64,000 nucleotides of DNA from Datura wrightii (taxonomy: Eukaryota; Streptophyta; Magnoliopsida; Solanales; Solanaceae). The DNA is taken from the NCBI GenBank assembly GCA_035772735.1, contig JASDFA010000007.1, positions 143,529,001 through 143,593,000 of the forward strand, written 5' to 3'. Positions 56,413-64,000 of the stretch are shown here, piece after piece. Each line of letters starts with the position of its first letter. The stretch's first letter is position 1. The notes below the pieces were generated by a model. That model saw only the letters and a program-made list of their open reading frames with translations, did no database searches and was not told the origin of the DNA. The position numbers were made by a program, and so were the translations under genes.

Positions 56413-59400
56413 CTAGGTGATACCCATTTTTGTTGCACGTAAACAATTTCCTACAGGAGATATCTCTTTGATAGTTGAATCATTACTGGTATTCTGCTGC
56501 TCATTGTCGAATGCAAACTTAAGCTGTTTCTCCACAGACTTGAAGATGGATTTTCGTTTAGACCTTAACCGATATGGAGGAGAGGCATTAAAAGCTCTGG
56601 TATTGCATGATCCAATGCCATTGTAAGCAGGATTTCTCGAAGAACTTCCCCTATTCATGCCACATTTTTCTGAACTGTCGGCTTGTTTCTCCTCACAAGC
56701 ATCACACAGGTCATCCTTACTCGTATCTCCATCTACATTACCAATTTTATTAACTGGCATGGAGCTCAACTTCCTCTTCCTGAATATGGAAGGCGTATTT
56801 GGGAAGCTTCTAGCAGCAGTTTTCAGTATGGATTCAGGGGTTTGTGCGTAACTACTTCCCTTCAGACTACTAAGTGGAGTCAAGAAAGAACTAGGTGATG
56901 AACTTGGACTCGAATCACAATGAGCCCATCGAATATTTAGATGATCTGAATCCATTGAAGTACAACTTCCTAACTGTGGTGGTTCGTAATACAATGTACC
57001 ACATGTAGGTATTTCACAAGAAAATGGAGTTTCAATGACTTTAAATTGATCAACTTCACTATATGTTCCATATCCTTCAAACTTGAATTCTGTAATTGGT
57101 TTAACGTGGATAGCATCTATTGCTGGTGACTGTGCCTCCCACCTAACAACTTCAGAATCAGCAGACTCATTTTGAGGACCACTATTGGAAGCATTGACAT
57201 TCACAACCAGCATTTTGGCATCTTGATGATTCATGCCACCATTTTCTATTTTACATACGTCAGTAGTTCCTGATGAAGCAAGCTCAGTTGAATCTGATCC
57301 TTTATGCGAGTAAGCAAGCGCCTTTTCAGCTGAAGCTGTAACAATGGTGTCCTTACAACCATTTTGAGGACCATCTCTACTGACAGGTGGAAGGTTTCCA
57401 GTAGCCAAATAAAAGTCTAACTTCTTCTTCAAAGAGCTATTCCAATGGTTCTTGATTGCATTATCAGTCCTGTGTAAAATTTGGTCCAGTTATGAGCAAG
57501 AAACTTTAGTTTAAGAGACATACACAGTACTATGAATTAATTCAGTATACTTGAGCATACTTCTGTAGGTTACTACATCACTTATATGGCATAGTGGCTG
57601 AAAATTTGCTTTAACTTTAGAACTTATCCACCTTAAAGTGAACTCAAGGCCAATGATTCTTTTTTCTGTTGATACAAGTTTCTGAGAATCAACAGTTACC
57701 GCAGAGAACACTAGGTAATACAAAAATAAATCAGATGATTTATATCTCCAGTCATATTTTTCTCTACCAATGTGATATCCACAGATAAGAAATATGCATG
57801 CAAGCACTCAATCATCATCTTTCTCCACCACAATTTGGTGAAAAACATAGCTATCATGGGAAGAATACGCATATTAGTCAGACAAACAAGTATGAAGTTG
57901 AACATCATGCACCTAGTCGTTAGGCCTATAAATTAGCTGGCTAAACAAAACGCCTTCACATAGTCAGACGCAGTGTCATCACTCACTGGACAGGCATTCC
58001 TATTTGTACCAGTTGAGTTCATCTGCCCAAGATCCAGACAAAAAGCTTTGACCATAGAAACTCCACTAACAATGTCGTCTGGGCACAGTTGCCCTGAACC
58101 ATTTGACTTGCAGTGTCATCACTCACTGGACAGGCATTCCTATTTGTACCAGTTGAGTTCATCTGCCCAAGATCCAGACAAAAAGCTTTGACCATAGAAA
58201 CTCCACTAACAATGTCGTCTGGGCACAGTTGCCCTGAACCATTTGACTTCTCACAATAAGAGGAAGAGAATGCCTCTTGAGTTAGAGTTCGAACTCATCT
58301 TCTTTCTTCTATTTCATAGCCTCTTTGGTATTCTCAACCGGAATAGCCAGGCGTAAATGTTTTTCTTTTAATACAAGACATAATAACATAAAACCAAGTA
58401 CATTATACACAATCTTTCAAGATCTTTTGCCTATAGTTTTTCTTTGGCGACTGCTTAGACACAATAATAGAAAGACTCCGAATCAACCCCATACAGATTT
58501 TATTTCTCTTTATTCTACTGAATATTAATCATTACTTCCTTTAGATCATCTACACGTGTTGAACCCACCAAAGGAGATGTTCAATATCTTTGCTGAATGA
58601 TTACCTTCCAGGTAGGACCTTAGCTATTTCAGCCCACTTGTTACCATGGATCCGATGAGCATCTACAAGAGCTAGTTCCTCCTCCAATGTCCAGGCATCT
58701 TTCTTAATATTTGGATTCAAATGATTGTGCCACCTGAGAAATTAAAGAAATCATCATTAAGCCAATGCAATAAGTAATCAAATCTTGTAGGACCTCCCAA
58801 TTTGAAAAAGTAAATGAAGAATTCATTGTGATATTAGCAGAAAAGTTGAATCAGGCATAAGCAAGGTAGTCACTGATATACAATCGACTGACATGCTGTA
58901 TCTAGTACCATAGCAATGGGGAAAGTTGGCATTGAATCAACAGATTAACGCTGATAATATATAGAATGAACAGTTAAATCCAACAAAGATAACATTTAAA
59001 AATGTATGACCACCATATCTGATCTTACCTCTCACGGCATTGCTTCCCTATCCGACCATGCAATGACTTGGCTATGACAGACCATTTTGTAGGCCCATAC
59101 TTAGCCACCAGTTCAATGATCTTATCATCCTCCTATAAACAAACTCACCAGTTAATTGAAGGACATCAAAAAATTACCAAGATCGTCCAAGCACAATCTA
59201 GAAGAACAGATTAATATAGCAAAAAAACCAACCTCCTGAGTCCAAGGTCCTTTTACAAGATCTGGATTCAGAACCTTTTGCCATCGATGCAGGCATTGCA
59301 CTTCCGATCTATCCGGAAAGAATTCAGCTGCATGTGCATCAGTATTTCAACTTTTAATAAAAACCAGTTTTTTTTTCTAATTACAGAATAAGCTTAAATC

Positions 59401-62051
59401 AAAAGCTGAATGCAATATGTTGCCTAATGATTGGAGATGAACCACATCGAAAGCGACTCACACAAAAAGTTCAAATAATCTAACATTTCAGAGTTCAAGA
59501 AGTTAAATATCTGCTCTTTGGTAAATATAAGTTTACCATCTATTGAACAAAGTTTGGCAGACTCGACTGTCAAAAATATCAACAACAAATATACTTCAGT
59601 GCAAACTAGTTGGTGTCGGCTGCATGAATCCTGGATACCTATTCCGCTATTCATCAAACAAATAGGCCAACGCAGAGCAAGGCAACCCAGCCATGGAAAA
59701 TTTACGGTTAGCCAATAAAGAAGTCTCTGTTGGTCTCTGGGAATGATTATCTCTCAAAGCAAGGCAAGAAAGCAAATGACTGCCTTAAGTTAAATTCTTC
59801 ACGGAGTTATTTACAAACCAATTAAGTCTTTGTTGGTCTCTGGAAAGAAGTGGCATCGCAGGACAAGGCAAAGAAAACAAATGACCTCTCATAAGCTAAA
59901 CCCTTCCAAGAGGACTTGAGATTGATTTTTTACGCCTCGTGGAACATTGGATCATATGTGTTTTTATGCTCAGCTTACAGTAACATATGATAATAAGTGG
60001 TAAACGATCCCCTTATAAATTTAACCTATCATTGATCTTGCCATATGTATAGTAGCTTACGAACTCCCTATCCATGATCGGTCAATTGTTGCTCTGAATC
60101 TTGATATAGCATCATTTTCCTACTTGATCATATTTGTAGAATTACTGCTCAATCAAAAAGGGAGCTTGTAAGTTGGATTAAGATCCAGCTTAGAGAGGGA
60201 ACAGTAATTAAAACCAACAATCAACCACTATTCATAACTAAAAGATACAAACATGATAAAATAAATTATATCCCATATTGTATACCTCTTGATAATATCT
60301 TATTGTAGAGCATTTATCAGGTCCCGTAGCAAACCATATTAGGAACTTTGATATTCTACTTCAAAGATGAGTGTCAGCGTGAACTTGAATCACTCTTCAT
60401 GAGCAGTATTTATTCATTACCTTTTTTATGATCGAGAGATTCACAAGGGCCGGTTGTGCACGGTTCGAAACTCAGTGGATAGGTCCAATCCTCCATACTT
60501 CTCCACTTAAATACCAAATTTTTGTTTCTGTTGGTGTTCTATAACCTGTGATGTGCACCTAATCCAAACATCACATGATGCTCTCTTACCACTAGACCAT
60601 AGCCGCACAGACATTTTTGCTTTCTACTGTTACTTTTGAAATAGGCAAAGGGATAGAAGACATGTCTAACAAGTCTTGCAGCATAAGATTTTTCTCAAAC
60701 TATAATACTTAGTGAAGACACTAGCTAGCAGAAAGATTGTTCAATCTGTAATAACTTCCAAAAGCACTACCAAGGAAATTATACCTATTTTCTTCCAGCA
60801 CTTCCCCCTGTAAGCTGCAACAGCCCTTCTTAAAGTATCATCCTGTGATATTGGGGAATTTATTTAATCAATACATGATTCCTCAAAATAAAACCAAAAG
60901 CTGAATTTATCATGTAAAAGAGAAGCAACAATAAATAAGAGTTCTAGGAATAAAGCACATCTATATTAATATACCATGGTGCTGTAGAAGCACAAACAAA
61001 TTCCGAAGAAAAATTGCTCCACAATAACCGAACTTTCCCAAATTCCTACTATTTCCTGTTAATAACTCAGTAGTATCCACTAATGAAAACTTGAAACTAC
61101 CAAACTCAGCATAACCCCTAAGGGCTTTGGTTTTAAGCTATTGGTAAAGCCAAGGCTGTATCATACTAATCAGGAAAACTGCCTACCTCCTCAGGAGTCC
61201 AACCACCCTTTGCTCGTCTAATTGGACCAGTGGTTCTCCTGCAAAATTGAACTCATTACAGAAACCTCATGAATTACATGCGGTCTAGATGGTAGCAAGA
61301 CTCACAAAACGCCAAAAAGCAATAAGCCTAAATCACTACTTTATGTTAGTATCTTGCCATTCAACATTGAAAAATTAGTAGCAGAAACACCTTGAACTTC
61401 TCAACACACCTATCACATCATAAAGAAACATTATATTTCACATGATTGTAAATCAGCTTTGTGTCTAAATGAAGGAGTTGACAGGAGAAAAAATCACATG
61501 ACGTTATCAACTCTAATATTATTGTTTTCATGGTAGTAAATCTTGACATTTAGGCAATGTTATTCAGCTATTGATCACTTTCATATATGCACAACCATAG
61601 TTCTAAAGTCAAATCCCATTCACAAATGATCTAAAATTAAGGTGTGAAACAGATTAACTATTATACAGTCTCATGCACAAGGTTTCCATTTTAAAAAAGC
61701 CAATCTTCAGCCGAACTACCAAAAAACGATACTTACGGAAGTCGTCCAGGAAAAGCCAAATATGAACTTCGATGAACTTCAAAATCAGAATTGGCATGAA
61801 TGTACTCCCAATGTTCAGATTCACAACTTTTAACACCAAATATACAAGGTCGGAATGCTGGTTCTAATCAAGATTATCATATATAAAGAGGCCAAACAAC
61901 ATTACCTATGAACTGGTGATGTAGGCGTCGGGCTGCATACTTCTGATGACTTTACAGTTACATCGCCACTATTTTCAGAAACCGAAGAAGCTGAAGCAGC
62001 TGTCGATTGCTTATTCTCAGTACAGCAATCCTCTACTTTCAATTCATCCAT
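56413..62051 (-). CDS. MYB3R: Three-repeat MYB transcription factor (MYB3R)
   Basis: Inferred coding exons (minus strand): 61906-62051, 61187-61238, 60785-60842, 59233-59327, 59029-59132, 58605-58733 and 56413-57469. All have GT-AG borders and join in phase to 546 codons. Residues 1-58 are a Ser/Thr-rich leader. R1 is about 60-105 (GGWTPEEDDTLRRAVAAY...W...RW), R2 about 111-161 (KGPWTQEEDDKIIELV, GRIGKQCRERWHNHL) and R3 about 163-212 (KDAWTLEEELALVDAH, GRTDNAIKNHWNSSLKKK), with three spaced tryptophans in each of R2 and R3. The C-terminal region is long, Ser-rich and basic in places. MYB3R proteins bind the MSA element (AACGG core) and control G2/M genes in the nucleus (family knowledge). The length is close to the Arabidopsis MYB3R3/5 repressor class, but activator or repressor type was not established. 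Confidence 0.93.
57971..58250. repeat. Identical 140 bp tandem duplication in a MYB3R intron
   Basis: Two copies start with CAGTGTCATCACTCACTGG at 57971 and 58111. They agree at every position over 139 bases, the last base differing (G versus C). They lie in the sixth coding-region intron (57470-58604). Confidence 0.95.
60440..60610 (-). mobile_element. tRNA-derived SINE in a MYB3R intron
   Basis: On the minus strand it starts with GCGGCTATGGTCTAGTGGTA (A box) and continues with GATTAGGTGCACATCACAGG, the same block order as the copies at 13435-13727. It is in the same orientation as the host gene, inside the intron 59328-60784. Confidence 0.7.
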
Positions 62052-62479
62052 CTTCAAAACCTTCGCAACTCAAAAAACCTTAAATCAACAATCCAATAGC
62101 AAAATTCAATTGAAAATAAGCACACCAACAGGAATTTCTCTAACCCATTAATGGAAAACAAAATCCCAACTCTATGTAAGCCTTAAAACCCCTAATGATT
62201 CTCATGGATATATCTAAACCCAGATATCATATTCCAATTTTCAGATCAAAATTACAACCAAGTAAAACTCAAACAAAATAATCTCTTGGAAAAAAGAAAA
62301 AAAACGATCCCATCATCAACCTATCAACGAAATAACTAAAACCCGGTATAGATTAACCAAACCAAATAAGTCGAACAAAACAAAACTGAAGCTAAATTGA
62401 TCAGAAATCAATAAAACTATAAGGAATAAATAAAACTGATATTTTTAACGCACTTTCAAGAATTTATCAACAAACTAAC

Positions 62480-62560
62480 CTGTATTTTAAGCTCATTCGA
62501 AACCCAATAAATCTCTCTGATTCATAGAGAGAGAAATTGAGAGATGAATTGAGCTATACA
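62480..62560 (-). other. First non-coding exon of the MYB3R gene
   Basis: The minus strand carries a GA/CT-rich leader ending at a donor, ACAG/GTTAGT, at 62480. An intron then leads to the exon holding the start codon; the acceptor lies between about 62060 and 62100 but could not be fixed. The upper limit of the exon is approximate. Confidence 0.5.
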
Positions 62561-62591
62561 AAAAAAAAAAAAAAAAAGAAAAAAAAAACTG

Positions 62592-62957
62592 CCGTTGAAT
62601 GATACAGGAAAGTAAATCTTCGTAAATTAAAAAAAAAAAAAAATTTGTACATAACGAATATATCAAGGGTAGTCACCGACGGGGCCGTTTGGTAGCCGTT
62701 AAACATTTTGCTCTTTGGAATTATTATGATGAATGAATTTAACGCTGTGTGTAGTAACGGCGTTAGCGGTTTCACGTGTAGGTTACGAGAAAGAAGTTTG
62801 AACCTCAAACGGCACATTTCGGTGGATACAGATATCCTTTGAGTGATTTTACACCGTCCGATTGGAAATGAATGGCGCTGATTTGATTCCTGGTGTGTGA
62901 TGAATACGTCTTAACCGAGTGGAAACAGGCTCCTCATCTTGATGCATAATCGAACGG
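62592..62957 (-). promoter_or_regulatory. Cluster of six AACGG cores upstream of MYB3R
   Basis: AACGG or its complement lies at 62592, 62685, 62696, 62756, 62808 and 62953, within about 400 bases of the putative first exon. The one at 62696 reads TTTAACGGCTA on the minus strand, one base from the MSA consensus YCYAACGGYYA. MSA elements are bound by MYB3R proteins, so self-regulation or G2/M control is a reasonable inference. Fewer than one such core would be expected by chance in this length. Confidence 0.5.
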
Positions 62958-63229
62958 CTGAAATTTATTTTATGATAAATAGGAAAAGAGTTTTAAGTTC
63001 TGTGTGGTGTTGGTGTACAAAGTATTTACATTATCAGGTTAAGTTATTCATACAACAACTATCTCTTTCATAGTAATGCCTTATTTATTTTTATTAGAAT
63101 TAAGTTGATTGAATTTAAATATTACATAATTAAAATTATTTTTTTTTAATTGTATAGGATTTATATTTATTTAAAAATTAATTAATTTAATATTATATTA
63201 GTAAAATATTTTTAAAAAAATAATATGAT

Positions 63230-63600
63230 AGTAAGTAGTGTGATGGCTAATAGTGGTGATTGTGAATGTCAGGGATGGTCATTGATGATTGTGGCATTTG
63301 TGAATAATAATTAGCTAGTGATGATGATAGTTGATAACATGGGTCATGCTAGGGGATGATGATGGTAGATGCTAATTATGATGTATGATAGTGATAACTA
63401 ATAGTCGTGATTGATGGTGGTTGTGATAATAGTGATTGATAGTAACGATTGTAAATTGTGGCTAGTAATAGTGTCGACTGATGATTGGTGGTGACAGTAA
63501 TTGTGGCTATGAATGGCGGATGACGATGATGGTAGTTGATAATAGTGTGTTGTCGTGATGGTGGTTAGTGGTAAAAGTAGATGGGGTAGTGACATGAAAT
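63230..63600. repeat. Low-complexity GATG/GTGATT-rich stretch
   Basis: Irregular repeats of GATGATGGT, GTGATTGTG and GATAGTGA on the plus strand, almost free of C. An antisense frame here (HHYY-, TTITTT-type) is only its shadow. Confidence 0.8.
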
Positions 63601-63654
63601 ATTATTTTTCATAGAAATCTTTGAATAAGTAGCATACTAAAGGAGTGAATTTCT

Positions 63655-63800
63655 AGTATGGTCACTCAACTATGAATAGTTCACTCATAAAGTCACTTTT
63701 CTTTACTTTATAACTCAAAATCACTCAATTATTGGTGTTTCACTCACAAAGTCACTTAACTATTGTTATTTTACTCATAAAGTCACTCAGCCAATTAGAT
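63655..63800. repeat. Short tandem units with TCACTCA-AAAGTCACT
   Basis: Three related units of roughly 45-55 bases (ACTCATAAAGTCACT or ACTCACAAAGTCACT, at about 63684, 63741 and 63774). It may be the end of a mobile element cut by the window edge. The rest, to 64000, is AT-rich with no gene. Confidence 0.55.
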
Positions 63801-64000
63801 AATTTTTTATTTAATTTTTCTGATATAGAATTTTTATTTTAACTCAAATTTATAAGAAACAAAAAACTATTCATTTTAACCATTTTATTAACCCGCCCCA
63901 CTTGACCCGACCCATTACGATATGCAATTTTGATATTTTTTTTTTTGTTTAAAAGAATGCTTCTTTCTTTTTAAATTTAGAAGTAATTCAATTTAATTTT

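Noticed and set aside
57511..57908. Two minus-strand ORFs between MYB3R exons
   Set aside because: They lie wholly in the intron 57470-58604, and including them would break the R3 repeat, which joins in phase without them.
63398..63595. His/Thr-rich 65-codon ORF
   Set aside because: A translation of the GATG/GTGATT low-complexity tract.

Overview
This is nuclear DNA of a flowering plant, almost certainly from the Solanaceae. The reasons are GT-AG spliced genes, a nuclear-type tRNA-Lys gene, very AT-rich intergenic DNA, nested LTR retrotransposons, several tRNA-derived SINEs of types common in tomato, potato and tobacco, and an integrated plant pararetrovirus. The species cannot be fixed from the sequence alone.

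Layout. 1-8846 is a retrotransposon nest: a putative Ty3/gypsy LTR fragment (1-1367) abuts an old decayed Ty1/copia element on the plus strand (1368-8846), which is split by a younger but also broken copia element on the minus strand (2255-7321). 10158-12638 is a three-exon gene for an acidic, probably coiled-coil protein of unknown function. 15177-17477 is an intact 766-residue GRAS protein of the SCL14/LISCL type on the minus strand. The DNA around it is duplicated downstream (about 21010-25560), where the second GRAS copy (23640-24995) is a deleted, frameshifted pseudogene. 25837-30960 is a decayed 2.6 kb tandem duplication without genes. 31-43.5 kb is AT-rich and rich in non-autonomous DNA transposons, including a Mutator-like element with an exact 9 bp target duplication. 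43875-45712 is an intact three-exon alpha-expansin gene.

46880-51086 is a rearranged endogenous pararetrovirus (Caulimoviridae): an open RT-RNase H reading frame, a second ORF, a promoter and leader with a tRNA-Met primer site, and then the same promoter and leader again in inverted orientation. The two promoters face each other across a 689 bp spacer. 51860-51932 is tRNA-Lys(UUU). 56413-62051 is a seven-coding-exon three-repeat MYB gene (MYB3R) on the minus strand, preceded by a cluster of AACGG cores, the binding core of MYB3R proteins. The right end is low-complexity and repeat DNA.

The host genes (GRAS regulator, expansin, MYB3R, acidic protein, tRNA) form no operon or pathway. The most unusual structure is the pararetroviral inverted repeat with convergent promoters, a plausible source of double-stranded RNA. 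Intron positions were inferred by eye from GT-AG sites and frame continuity.
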